NCBI RefSeq assembly: GCF_900143205.1
Contig: NZ_FRDH01000003.1
Span: 62,001 to 126,000, forward strand
Source: Butyrivibrio hungatei DSM 14810
Lineage (GTDB): Bacteria; Bacillota; Clostridia; Lachnospirales; Lachnospiraceae
Direction: 5' to 3'
DNA length: 64,000 nucleotides
Positions 1-8,500 of this stretch are shown here, piece by piece. Numbering within the stretch: position 1 is the first letter of the stretch; each line of letters starts with the position of its first letter. The notes under the pieces were generated by a model that worked only from the letters and a program-made list of their open reading frames with translations, was not told the DNA's origin and made no database searches. The position numbers and the translations under genes were made by a program.

Positions 1-612
1 GATTCCAGCTGCGTCCGCTGCTGCAGGATCTTCGCCAACAGCACGAAGGTGAAGGCCTACTCTTGTCTTTTTAAGCACATAGGCACAGATCAAAGCAATG
101 ATAATAGCTACATATGCCAAAAATCCGTATGATAAGAACACTTTGCCAAACCAGCCTGTTTTTGATGCAAAAGGAAGACTCTTACTAAAATATGCAGAGG
201 TTGCTGACAATGAAATTGATGGAACGTCAGCACCTGCAAGCTTTATTAGTGATCCGCCAAAGAAATTTCCAAAGCCTATACCAAAGGTCGTCATTGCAAG
301 ACCTGTAACATTCTGATTAGCTCTTAAGCTAACTGTCAAAAAGCAGTATAACAATCCCATTAAAAATGAGCCTATAAGTGCACAGATAAGTGGTATAAAT
401 ATTGCCAGGAAACCATTGAGCTGTCCTGAAGGAACTGACTGTTCATAGAAAAAAGATCCTATAACACCGCTTATTGCGCCAACATACATCACTCCAGGAA
501 TTCCAAGATTTAAGTTTCCTGATTTTTCTGTGATCGTCTCACCTGTACTTCCAAGAAGCAGAGGAACGCCCTGCTGTACAGCTCTTGGTATAAAAGCAAC
601 CAAACTAAACAT
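1..612 (-). CDS. BMP-family nucleoside ABC transporter, second permease (partial)
   Basis: Membrane permease of a basic-membrane-protein type ABC importer, the family that takes up purine and other nucleosides. The gene runs off the left edge; about 203 codons are visible. The ATG at 612-610 overlaps the TAA of the preceding permease gene (TAATG), so the two are translationally coupled. Near residues 24-42 the minus strand encodes GETITEKSGNLNLGIPG, the signature of this permease subfamily, followed by several hydrophobic segments and, at the edge, GLHLRAVGEDPAAADAAGI, the conserved cytoplasmic loop that contacts the ATPase. It is the last visible gene of the operon that begins at the purine riboswitch. 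Family assignment is firm; the exact nucleoside is not known from sequence. Confidence 0.9.
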   Translation of the reverse strand, partial: MFSLVAFIPRAVQQGVPLLLGSTGETITEKSGNLNLGIPGVMYVGAISGVIGSFFYEQSVPSGQLNGFLAIFIPLICALIGSFLMGLLYCFLTVSLRANQNVTGLAMTTFGIGFGNFFGGSLIKLAGADVPSISLSATSAYFSKSLPFASKTGWFGKVFLSYGFLAYVAIIIALICAYVLKKTRVGLHLRAVGEDPAAADAAGI

Positions 613-1712
613 TATGCGTTCTCCTTTCCTAAATCTTTACGTACTACAATCTTATATCTTATAAAAAACTCACATCCAATAATAAAGAACAAGATGATTC
701 CAGTCAGAATATCTGCAAAGCTCTGATTAAGCTCAAAGGCTGTAGATATTTCGCTGGCGCCTCTGCCCATGAAGATGATAAGAAGGCTAGTAAAGATCAT
801 TGCAATCGGATTAAACTTGGCAAGCCATGAAACCATAACACCTGTAAAGCCCTGGCCATCAGAAATAGTTGTGGTTATCGTATGGTTAATACCTCCAACC
901 AAAAGAAGTCCTGCCAAGCCGCAGATTGCTCCAGATAGTAGCATGGTCCTGATAATAACCTTCTCAACGCTGATACCTACGTATCTAGCTGTATTCTGGC
1001 TTTCACCAACTACTTCTATCTCATATCCATGTTTGGTATATTTCAGATAGATCATCATTCCAATAGTTACAACGGTAGCAACGATAATACTTAAAAGATA
1101 TTTGTTGCCAACATTTGGAAGCCAGCCAACGTTTGAATTCTGGTTAATGATACCAATCTTACCTGATCCCTTAGGAACTTCCCAAACTATAGTAAAGTAC
1201 GCCACAAGCTGAGTTGCGATATAGTTCATCATCAGGGTTGAAAGAGTTTCATTTGTATTCCACATAGCTTTAAAAAGTGCTGGGATAACTCCCCATATAG
1301 CACCTGCCAATATAGAAGTAACGATCATAAGAAGGATCACAACTGCATTTGGAAGCTTATCCGCTAATGTGATCATACAAGTTGCAGCCGCAAGACCTCC
1401 CATAAGTACCTGTCCTTCACCACCGACATTCCAAAACTGCATTTTAAATGCAGGTGTAAGTGCCAGAGAAATAATAAGAAGAACAGCAACATACTGCAGT
1501 GTTATCCAGGTTTTTCTCTGGGTACCAAATGCCCCTTTGAAGATTGTTGCAAATATGGATATTGGATTGTCGCCTGTGCAGACCATAGTGATTATTGCGC
1601 ATAACAAAAGAGCTGACAGAATTGCAACTACTCTAATGATCCACGCTTCTTTGCCGCTGATATCTGCTCTTTTTACAATATGATAACGAGGCTCTTTTAC
1701 TTTCTGTTCCAT
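612..1712 (-). CDS. BMP-family nucleoside ABC transporter, first permease
   Basis: First of two permeases of the nucleoside-type ABC importer, 366 residues, the usual length. The protein has a short cytoplasmic N terminus (about 24 residues) followed by about nine hydrophobic segments. The loop NVGGEGQVLMGGLAAA near residue 95 and the ATPase-contact loop GYEIEVVGESQNTARYVGI near residue 230 are typical of the subfamily that includes NupP, YufP and RnsC-like permeases. The ATG lies two bases after the stop of the ATPase gene and its own stop overlaps the start of the second permease, so the three genes form one operon. It should work in the cytoplasmic membrane as a heterodimer with the second permease. 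Confidence 0.92.
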   Translation of the reverse strand: MEQKVKEPRYHIVKRADISGKEAWIIRVVAILSALLLCAIITMVCTGDNPISIFATIFKGAFGTQRKTWITLQYVAVLLIISLALTPAFKMQFWNVGGEGQVLMGGLAAATCMITLADKLPNAVVILLMIVTSILAGAIWGVIPALFKAMWNTNETLSTLMMNYIATQLVAYFTIVWEVPKGSGKIGIINQNSNVGWLPNVGNKYLLSIIVATVVTIGMMIYLKYTKHGYEIEVVGESQNTARYVGISVEKVIIRTMLLSGAICGLAGLLLVGGINHTITTTISDGQGFTGVMVSWLAKFNPIAMIFTSLLIIFMGRGASEISTAFELNQSFADILTGIILFFIIGCEFFIRYKIVVRKDLGKENA

Positions 1713-1714
1713 TA

Positions 1715-3238
1715 TTAAGCCTCTCCTTTCTGTGTCATCATTGATCCAAGTGTATATTTATCGGTATTTCTTCCATCTACTATTCCTGTAACCTTACCAC
1801 CGCAAAGAACAAGGATCCTGTCGCAAAGTTCAACAAGAACATCCAGATCTTCTCCTACAAAGAGTACCGCTGCTCCACGTTTCTTTTGCTGGTTGATAAG
1901 GTCATAGATCTGGTAGGAAGAACTGATGTCAAGACCTCTTACCGCATATGCTGTCAAAAGTACCTTAGGCCTTGAAGATATCTCTCTTCCAACAAGGACC
2001 TTTTGTACATTTCCGCCAGATAAAAGTCGTACTGGTGTGTCGATACTTGGAGTTGCTACCTGAAGCTTATCTACAACCTTCCTCGCAAGTTCTCTAGGCT
2101 GTTTTTTCTCAGTAAAGAATCTTGACTTACCGTTTCTATAGGACCTGAGCATCATATTATCAGCAAGATTCATGTTTCCAACAAGTCCCATTCCCAGTCT
2201 ATCTTCAGGAACAAATGAAAGCTTTACGCCAAGTTCAGAAATTTCTCTTGGAGATTTACCAAGAAGTTCCTCTGTCCTTCCATCCTGATGGATATATGTG
2301 ATCTTTCCCTCTTTAACAATCTCAAGACCTGCAATTGCACGGAGAAGTTCCTTTTGTCCACAGCCTGATATTCCTGCAATACCAAGAATTTCTCCTGTGT
2401 TAGCAGTAAAAGAAACATCATCAAGCTTAACTAATCCCTCTTCGTCAACAACAGTAAGATTCTCTACTGTGATGCGAGGCTTAGGATCTACTGGTTCAGG
2501 TCTTTCAATATTAAGAGAAACAGAATGACCTACCATCATATCAGTCATCTCCTGGGCATTGGTCTTGCTTGTCTTCATGTCATTAATGAATTCTCCATGA
2601 CGCAGAACTGCAACTCTGTCAGATATGCTCTGTACCTCGTTTAGCTTGTGAGTAATGATAACTATGGATTTTCCATCATGCTTCATATTGCGCATGACAT
2701 TAAAAAGTTTCTCGGTTTCCTGAGGCGTCAGTACGGCTGTAGGTTCATCCAATATTAAAATATCAGCTCCCCTGTAAAGTACCTTAACGATCTCAACTGT
2801 CTGCTTTTCAGAAACGGACATATCATATATCTTCTTTTTGGTATTGATCTCGAATCCGTACTTGTCGCAGATTTCTTTGATCCTCTTTTCAGCCTCTTTT
2901 ATATTAAGCTTACCTTCAAGACCAAGAATAATGTTCTCTGTCGCATTAAATACATCAATAAGCTTAAAGTGCTGATGAACCATTCCTATTCCCAGATCAA
3001 AAGCATCTCTAGGAGAGCGGATAACAGCCTCTTTGCCGTTTATGATTATCTGACCGGCATCAGGATAATAGATTCCCGCAAGCATATTCATAAGAGTGGT
3101 CTTTCCACTTCCATTCTCACCAAGAAGAGATAATATCTCGCCCTTATAAACATCGAGATTAACATTACTATTTGCCGTTACATCACCAAAAGACTTTGTA
3201 ATGCCACGAAGCAATATGGCTACTTCCCTATTTTCCAC
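1715..3238 (-). CDS. BMP-family nucleoside ABC transporter, duplicated ATP-binding subunit
   Basis: Energises the nucleoside importer. It has two fused ABC domains, about residues 5-240 and 255-500. Domain 1 has Walker A GENGSGKT near residue 40, signature-like SVSEKQ and Walker B ILILDEPTAVL. Domain 2 has a weaker Walker A (GISGCGQKE), the VPEDR motif usual in sugar and nucleoside importers, and signature LSGGNVQK. The second Walker B is eroded (VLLTAYAVRGLD, lacking the usual Glu-Gln-Pro-Thr context), as commonly seen where one site is degenerate. I choose the GTG at 3238 because AAGGTG sits six bases upstream; a GTG three codons earlier is possible. It is separated from the lipoprotein gene by a terminator hairpin, so it should be made at lower level than the lipoprotein. 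Confidence 0.92.
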   Translation of the reverse strand: MENREVAILLRGITKSFGDVTANSNVNLDVYKGEILSLLGENGSGKTTLMNMLAGIYYPDAGQIIINGKEAVIRSPRDAFDLGIGMVHQHFKLIDVFNATENIILGLEGKLNIKEAEKRIKEICDKYGFEINTKKKIYDMSVSEKQTVEIVKVLYRGADILILDEPTAVLTPQETEKLFNVMRNMKHDGKSIVIITHKLNEVQSISDRVAVLRHGEFINDMKTSKTNAQEMTDMMVGHSVSLNIERPEPVDPKPRITVENLTVVDEEGLVKLDDVSFTANTGEILGIAGISGCGQKELLRAIAGLEIVKEGKITYIHQDGRTEELLGKSPREISELGVKLSFVPEDRLGMGLVGNMNLADNMMLRSYRNGKSRFFTEKKQPRELARKVVDKLQVATPSIDTPVRLLSGGNVQKVLVGREISSRPKVLLTAYAVRGLDISSSYQIYDLINQQKKRGAAVLFVGEDLDVLVELCDRILVLCGGKVTGIVDGRNTDKYTLGSMMTQKGEA

Positions 3239-3270
3239 AATTATCACCTTTCAAAATTTCTTTATAGACT

Positions 3271-3326
3271 AAAAATAGGAAATCTTTGTGAGCACAGAAT
3301 TATCTGTGCTTCTACAAAGATTTCCT
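3271..3326 (-). terminator. Intercistronic terminator after the BMP lipoprotein gene
   Basis: On the minus strand AGGAAATCTTTGT pairs with ACAAAGATTTCCT around an inner GCACAGA/TCTGTGC stem, followed by TATTTTTAG. It lies between the binding-protein gene and the ATPase gene. Partial read-through here would give more lipoprotein than membrane components, a common arrangement for ABC importers. Confidence 0.8.
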
Positions 3327-3346
3327 CAAATTACATAATGTAATAA

Positions 3347-4606
3347 TTAATATGCAGTATCAAGAAGTGAAATTCCGTCGATCTGTAAATCGAAGTAAGG
3401 AGCTGAACGGAATTCTGAACCAGACTCTGCAAAGTAACCATCAGTGATAACTTCTGTATCAGCTGTATAATCAGCATCTGTATCAACATCAGCCATGTAT
3501 GATGTAAGTGTCTCACCGTTTACAGTAAATGTAGTTGTATCAAATACATGAAGTGTTCCTGCATTCATAGCCTTTTCAGCCTCTGCAATTGCATCAGCTG
3601 TACCCTCTGCTGCTGCATCTCCAAGGTCTGTAAGAACAACTGAACCTGTCTCAAGTGTTCCAACCCAGTCAGTATCAATTGCTTTTCCATTTGCTACAGA
3701 GTCGATGATGTATGCAAAATATGGAGCCCAATCAATTCTTGAAGAAACAATGAATGTGTTAGGGCAAGCAGATGCTGTGCTTCCGTTGTAAGATACATCA
3801 GGTACACCAGCCTTTTCACATGCTGTAGGAGCACCCATTGAATCAGCGTGCTGTGAAAGAAGTACGCAGCCATCTTCGATAAGCTTGTTAGCGCCTTCCT
3901 TTTCAGCTGTCTCATCGTACCAAGAACCTGTGAAAGTTACTTCCATTGTAGCTGATGGGCAAACTGAACGTGCGCCAAGGAAGAAGGATGTATAACCTGA
4001 GATAACCTCTGCATATGTGTAAGCACCAACATAACCAATCTTTGTCTGGTCTTCTGTGATCTCACCATTTGCGATCATCTCATTAAGCTTCATTCCTGCA
4101 GCGATACCTGCAAGATAACGTCCCTCATAGATTGTAGCAAAAGCGTTGTGGTAGTTTGAAAGATTCTCAGTATGTGCCTTTGTACCTGTTGCATGGCAGA
4201 ACTGAACTTCAGGATATTCCTTAGCTGCCTCGATCATATAATCTTCATGACCAAATGAATCTGCAAAAACGATATCGCAACCTGCATCTGCAAGCTCACA
4301 TGCAGCCTCATAGCACTCCTGTCCCTCAGGAATATTTGTCTTGAACATATATTCAACACCTGCAGCCTTGCAAGCCTCTGTAGCACCGTTGATAAAGTTA
4401 AGATCGTATGTTGAATTCTCATCGTGTAAGAAAATAAATCCAACCTTTACGTCTGATGCAGCTGTCTGCTCTGCACCTTCTGTTTCAGTAGCCTCAGATG
4501 CTGTCTCTGCTTCTTTTTCTGTTCCAGTCTCGTTTGAGCAAGCAACTAATGACATTACCATTGTTGCAGCAAGAACTGCTGACAATACCTTTTTAATCTT
4601 TTTCAT
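3347..4606 (-). CDS. BMP-family nucleoside-binding lipoprotein
   Basis: Extracellular binding lipoprotein of the ABC importer, 419 residues. The N terminus has a lipoprotein signal peptide ending in lipobox LVAC with Cys23, followed by an acidic Glu/Ala/Thr linker to about residue 50. The mature domain starts VKVGFIFLHDENSTYDLNFING, typical of BMP (PnrA-like) proteins, with later motifs FADSFGHEDYM, NYHNAFATIYEGRYLAGIAAG and IGYVGAYTYAEV. The start has a strong AGGAGG eight bases upstream. It is the first gene after a guanine-type purine riboswitch, which argues that the ligand is a purine nucleoside. The C-terminal region is longer than in the shortest family members. Confidence 0.93.
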   Translation of the reverse strand: MKKIKKVLSAVLAATMVMSLVACSNETGTEKEAETASEATETEGAEQTAASDVKVGFIFLHDENSTYDLNFINGATEACKAAGVEYMFKTNIPEGQECYEAACELADAGCDIVFADSFGHEDYMIEAAKEYPEVQFCHATGTKAHTENLSNYHNAFATIYEGRYLAGIAAGMKLNEMIANGEITEDQTKIGYVGAYTYAEVISGYTSFFLGARSVCPSATMEVTFTGSWYDETAEKEGANKLIEDGCVLLSQHADSMGAPTACEKAGVPDVSYNGSTASACPNTFIVSSRIDWAPYFAYIIDSVANGKAIDTDWVGTLETGSVVLTDLGDAAAEGTADAIAEAEKAMNAGTLHVFDTTTFTVNGETLTSYMADVDTDADYTADTEVITDGYFAESGSEFRSAPYFDLQIDGISLLDTAY

Positions 4607-4673
4607 CTCATCCTCCTATTTTGTTACCGTGCACAGGTCATTTGTAAGGATGTTTTTTCTACGCTTTTTCTGA

Positions 4674-4712
4674 AATAAAAAATAGGCGTAGAGCCAACGT
4701 TTCTACGCCTAT
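4674..4712 (-). terminator. Riboswitch expression-platform terminator
   Basis: On the minus strand ATAGGCGTAGA pairs with TCTACGCCTAT around a nine-base loop and is followed directly by TTTTTTA. It lies between the purine aptamer and the BMP lipoprotein start, where a ligand-controlled transcription terminator is expected. Confidence 0.85.
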
Positions 4713-4769
4713 CTGATTTGATATCTTCAACAATTAATATAATAAACTATTGTATATGCATCAAACACT

Positions 4770-4834
4770 CGATAGTCCGGTAATTTACGGTAACCGGGTA
4801 GAAACATCAAATCCATATCATTTGACCTATATCG
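4770..4834 (-). promoter_or_regulatory. Purine riboswitch aptamer, guanine type
   Basis: The minus strand reads through P1 (CGATA/TATCG), P2 (GTCAAAT/ATTTGAT) with a GATATGG loop, J2/3 GTTTCTACC, P3 (CCGGT/ACCGG) with loop TACCGTAA, and J3/1 ACTAT. These are the conserved parts of the purine riboswitch. The base equivalent to C74 is C (GACTAT), which in this family selects guanine or hypoxanthine rather than adenine. J1/2 reads TAG where the common form is TAA. A promoter lies upstream and an intrinsic terminator downstream, so it should switch transcription of the nucleoside importer off when guanine is plentiful. Seen directly: structure and motifs. Inferred: ligand. Confidence 0.92.
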
Positions 4835-4849
4835 ATAAAATACCCGCTT

Positions 4850-4878
4850 ATATTAGCAAAGTAACATCAAGATTACAA
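4850..4878 (-). promoter_or_regulatory. Promoter for the riboswitch-controlled importer operon
   Basis: On the minus strand TTGTAA (4878-4873) and TAATAT (4855-4850) are 17 bases apart, and the aptamer begins about 15 bases after the -10 element. The spacing suits a vegetative sigma factor promoter. Confidence 0.65.
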
Positions 4879-4941
4879 GCTTTTTTTAATCTTTTTAATA
4901 GCAAATTTTGACTAGTTTTCAATTTACATAAATTTCCTCAC

Positions 4942-4968
4942 AAAAAGGGAGCAGCAATGCTGCTCCCC
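4942..4968 (-). terminator. Terminator of the ECF/ABC operon
   Basis: GGGAGCAGC pairs with GCTGCTCCC around AAT, followed on the minus strand by CCCTTTTTG. It lies just after the stop of the last ABC half-transporter gene and before the riboswitch promoter. Confidence 0.85.
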
Positions 4969-4985
4969 ACAACAAGTCCACACCC

Positions 4986-6725
4986 TCACGCAAGTTTCCA
5001 GTTATCTGACTGCATCTGCATAGAGATCATATGACTGTATATTCCATTTTCTTCTTTTAATTTGACAGGGCTTCCAAACTCTGCAACCTTACCGTTCTTG
5101 AGAACTACAATCTTGTCGGCACCATCTACAGTACGCATACGGTGAGCAATGATGAGTACAGTCTTATCTTTTATAAGCTTACTGATAGCTTCCTGAATAA
5201 CTGACTCGTTATCAACATCAAGAGACGCTGTTGCTTCATCCATGAGAATGATAGGTGCATCCTTAAGGAATGCTCTTGCTATAGATATTCTCTGACGCTC
5301 TCCACCTGAAAGTTCTGAACCATTTTCACCTATAAGAGTATTGTAGCCATCAGGAAGCTTTTTGATGAATTCCTCACAGTGGGCAAGTCTTGCAGCTTTT
5401 TTAACCTCCTCATCTGTAGCATCTTTTCTTCCTATCCTGATATTCTCAAGAACCGTATTATTAAACAGTGTTACATCCTGGAACACTATTGAGTACATTG
5501 ATAAAAGAGTTTCCGGATCGATCTTACTAACGTCCATACCGCCTACAGTGATGCGTCCGCTTCCGATATCCCAAAATCTTGCTGCAAGCCTTGATACTGT
5601 AGTCTTGCCGCCACCAGAAGGGCCAATAAGAGCTGTGACTTCGCCCTGCTTTGCTACAAAGCTGACATCACTAAGTACTGTCTCGCCGTCATCATAAGCA
5701 AACTTAACATTCTGAAACTCAATATCATAGCCGTTATTAGAAAGCTTCTCTACTCCAATCTGCTCATCATGTGTTAATATCTCATCCATTCTCTCACACT
5801 GGGTATCTGTAGCGATAAGAGCTGAGAAATTCTGAAGAGCAATCTGAAGAGGCTCATACATTCTTGATACTACCAGCAGGAACATGAAGAATGTAACTAT
5901 GTTGATATCTCCTTTTATCAAAAGAGTTGAACCAACGATAGCCACAGTTCCAATGCCGAATTTAAGGATCATCTGGGCATTGCACACAAATGCTGCATTA
6001 AGGAACTCTGAAAAGATATTGTGCTCTTCTACAGCTTTTATCTTTTTGTTAAGTCCTTCAAGGTATGTATCCTGGGCATTATAAGCCTTGAGATCTCGAA
6101 CTGTCTCAAGCGCTTCCTGAATACCATCAAGGCAGGCAACCTTGTATCTGTTACCTCTTCTGTTTACCTTATGCATTACATTTCTAGATGTAAATACAAT
6201 GATAAAAGAAACAGGAAGTACCCAAACTGCTGCCAGTGCCATTCTAGGTTCATAAAAGAAAAGGCTAATAACAACTATAGTAGTTGAAATAAAGGCTCCG
6301 ATCAGTTCAGGAAGCCAATGTGAAGAAGCTGTCTCTAACAGTGCACAGTCAGCCATTATGGTATTTGTAAGGTCTGCCAGATCTTTTTTGCCAAAGAATG
6401 AAAGCGGGATTTTTCTAAGTTTCTCAGCAAGTGAACGCCTTCTAACACCGCTCTCTACATATGTTGAAAAGAATGTTGCATTGTACTGAAGGTATTCTGT
6501 TCCAGCAACGGCAAGCAAACAAACGATAGTTCCAATTACATATATCATGATATGAGACTTTGGAAGTTCTCTATTAAAAAGATCGCAGGTCAAAAAATAA
6601 AGAAGTCCAACAGGCATCATCTGAGCAAAATTTGCTAATGTGCATGCTCCGATCGCCTTTATCATATCCTTGGCTCCCTGCTCAGAGAGCGCGTATTTAT
6701 GCTGCATTTTTTCTATTATACTCAT
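4986..6725 (-). CDS. ABC half-transporter of YbtQ/IrtB type
   Basis: Exporter-fold ABC half-transporter, 579 residues: transmembrane domain about 1-315, ATPase about 335-575. Walker A is GPSGGGKT, the signature is ELSGGERQRISIARAF and Walker B ILMDEATASLD, so this half has a canonical site. It starts with an ATGA overlap after its partner gene, so the two are coupled and probably form a heterodimer. In this family YbtPQ and IrtAB have the exporter fold but import ferric siderophores. The company of an AraC regulator and an ECF transporter, and the partner's ATAFADPD motif, point to that branch. Import of a metal chelate is an inference; drug or peptide export remains possible. Confidence 0.85.
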   Translation of the reverse strand: MSIIEKMQHKYALSEQGAKDMIKAIGACTLANFAQMMPVGLLYFLTCDLFNRELPKSHIMIYVIGTIVCLLAVAGTEYLQYNATFFSTYVESGVRRRSLAEKLRKIPLSFFGKKDLADLTNTIMADCALLETASSHWLPELIGAFISTTIVVISLFFYEPRMALAAVWVLPVSFIIVFTSRNVMHKVNRRGNRYKVACLDGIQEALETVRDLKAYNAQDTYLEGLNKKIKAVEEHNIFSEFLNAAFVCNAQMILKFGIGTVAIVGSTLLIKGDINIVTFFMFLLVVSRMYEPLQIALQNFSALIATDTQCERMDEILTHDEQIGVEKLSNNGYDIEFQNVKFAYDDGETVLSDVSFVAKQGEVTALIGPSGGGKTTVSRLAARFWDIGSGRITVGGMDVSKIDPETLLSMYSIVFQDVTLFNNTVLENIRIGRKDATDEEVKKAARLAHCEEFIKKLPDGYNTLIGENGSELSGGERQRISIARAFLKDAPIILMDEATASLDVDNESVIQEAISKLIKDKTVLIIAHRMRTVDGADKIVVLKNGKVAEFGSPVKLKEENGIYSHMISMQMQSDNWKLA

Positions 6726-8500
6726 GCTCCCTTACCTACCTTCCAATTTACTGATTTCTGGTACTCATTCCACATATGGCTATAGATACCATTTCTTGCA
6801 ATAAGTTCTTCATGCTTTCCTGATTCTGCTATCCTGCCCTCTGTCAGTACACAGATCTTGTCTGCATCAACTACTGTAGATAAGCGATGAGCTATCATGA
6901 TAACCGTCTTATCCTTTGAAAGATTTGCAAAAGCCTTCTGAACCATTACCTCATTATCAGGATCAGCAAAAGCTGTTGCTTCATCAAGGATCAAAATAGG
7001 AGCATTTTTAAGGAACGCTCTGGCAATTGATATTCTCTGAGCTTCGCCTCCAGATACATATGTGCCTTTGCTTCCTATCATAGTATTTAATCCCTCAGGA
7101 AGCTTTTCTATGATATCCCAGCACATGGCATCCTTAAGAGCCTTGACCACCTCTTCGTCTGTAGCGTCCTGTCTTCCCATTCTGACATTGTCTAAGATAG
7201 ACATCTTAAGCAGCTTACTGTCCTGGAAGACGTAAGAAACCTGTCTCATAAGCTCGTCGCTTGCAATATCCTTTACGTCAATTCCGCCAATCTTTATACT
7301 TCCCTTATCTACATCCCAGAACCTTGCAATAAGTGAAGCAAGTGTGGTCTTACCGCCGCCAGAAGGTCCTACAAATGCCACATGATCTCCAGGCTTTATT
7401 TCAAGAGATATACCGTCTATTGCATTACTCTTTTTCTCATCATAGGTAAAAGAGATATCTTCTATGCTGATGCTGCTGTCCTTAGGAACCTTTGGATCCC
7501 TAGCTTCTGAAAGAGGTTCCTTATTAAGGATAGTGTACATTCTGCCAAGGGCATCTTTTACCACCATCTCACTCTCACCTGCATAGGCAACCTTCATAAG
7601 AGTGATCGTCAGTAGTGGAGTGATTATCAGGTAAAAGAGAATATTGTACAAGAAGGTATTAGTGATGCCTCCTCTGGTAAAGATGAAGCTGCATACAATA
7701 AGGGCTGCAAATACAGCATTGGCTGCTGTTGTAAAAAGAACCATCGGAATTCTCATAAGAACTGTGTATTTGATTGTCCACTCTTCATACTTATCAATAG
7801 CTTCTTTAAATCTCTTAAATGAAAATACCGACTGGCCAAAAGTCTTAACAACAGGAATACCTCTTACATACTCAACCGCTTCAGCTGACATCTCATCAAG
7901 GGCATTCTGGTATTCCTTCATATCATTCTGAAGTTTTTCTCCCATCATGCCGCCCATTGCAAGAAACGCCAAAACTGCTGGAATAAGGCAGATAAGGCCT
8001 ATTCTCCAGTCAAAAATAAGAAGCATAGCTATAAGTCCTATAGGTGTTGCATAGCTTACAGCCTTATCAGGAAGGCTATGAGCAAGGAATGTCTCTGTTG
8101 CAGCAGTTGAATCAGCTACTACTTTTCTGATCTTACCGCTTCCTTCAGCCTCGATATAGCCAAGCGGAAGCTTCATGATATGCTGCATCAAAGATACTCT
8201 CATATTGGTCTGAACTCTAAAGGCAGCCACATGGGAACACATAAGCGCAGCTATGTAAACTATATAAGCTAAAACGCTCATTCCCACGGCTTTCCATCCG
8301 TAAGATACGATATGAGTTGCCCTGCTAAAATCAGGTGCCACCTCAACTACTTCCCTTATGATGCACCAGATAAAATAAAATGGCGCAAGGGATAACAACG
8401 CACTTATTACAGCCAGTATCCAGGAACTAATAGTAAAATATTTGTGATTTCCGGCATACTTAAACAGCTGCGGTATAACACTTTTCTTCTTTTCTCCCAT
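6722..8500 (-). CDS. ABC half-transporter of YbtP/IrtA type
   Basis: Exporter-fold ABC half-transporter, about 592 residues, with a transmembrane domain to about 330 and an ATPase domain after it. Walker A is GPSGGGKT, signature YVSGGEAQRISIARAF, Walker B LILDEATAFADPDNE. The ATAFADP D-loop variant in place of ATASLD is, to my knowledge, characteristic of the YbtP/Q and IrtA/B siderophore group. I place the start at the ATG encoding MGEKKK (8500), which has AGAGAG three bases upstream; an in-frame ATG six codons earlier has no ribosome site. The gene overlaps the end of the fused ECF ATPase by about 40 bases and its partner by four, giving tight coupling. Confidence 0.83.
   Translation of the reverse strand: MGEKKKSVIPQLFKYAGNHKYFTISSWILAVISALLSLAPFYFIWCIIREVVEVAPDFSRATHIVSYGWKAVGMSVLAYIVYIAALMCSHVAAFRVQTNMRVSLMQHIMKLPLGYIEAEGSGKIRKVVADSTAATETFLAHSLPDKAVSYATPIGLIAMLLIFDWRIGLICLIPAVLAFLAMGGMMGEKLQNDMKEYQNALDEMSAEAVEYVRGIPVVKTFGQSVFSFKRFKEAIDKYEEWTIKYTVLMRIPMVLFTTAANAVFAALIVCSFIFTRGGITNTFLYNILFYLIITPLLTITLMKVAYAGESEMVVKDALGRMYTILNKEPLSEARDPKVPKDSSISIEDISFTYDEKKSNAIDGISLEIKPGDHVAFVGPSGGGKTTLASLIARFWDVDKGSIKIGGIDVKDIASDELMRQVSYVFQDSKLLKMSILDNVRMGRQDATDEEVVKALKDAMCWDIIEKLPEGLNTMIGSKGTYVSGGEAQRISIARAFLKNAPILILDEATAFADPDNEVMVQKAFANLSKDKTVIMIAHRLSTVVDADKICVLTEGRIAESGKHEELIARNGIYSHMWNEYQKSVNWKVGKGA

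Noticed and set aside
314-330. GATTAGC-N6-GCTAAC-like palindrome near the left edge
   Set aside because: It lies inside a coding sequence and has six, not four, bases between arms.
1369-1683. Plus-strand frames opposite the permease and other minus-strand genes
   Set aside because: Shadows of well-recognised genes on the other strand; none has a family match or a ribosome site.
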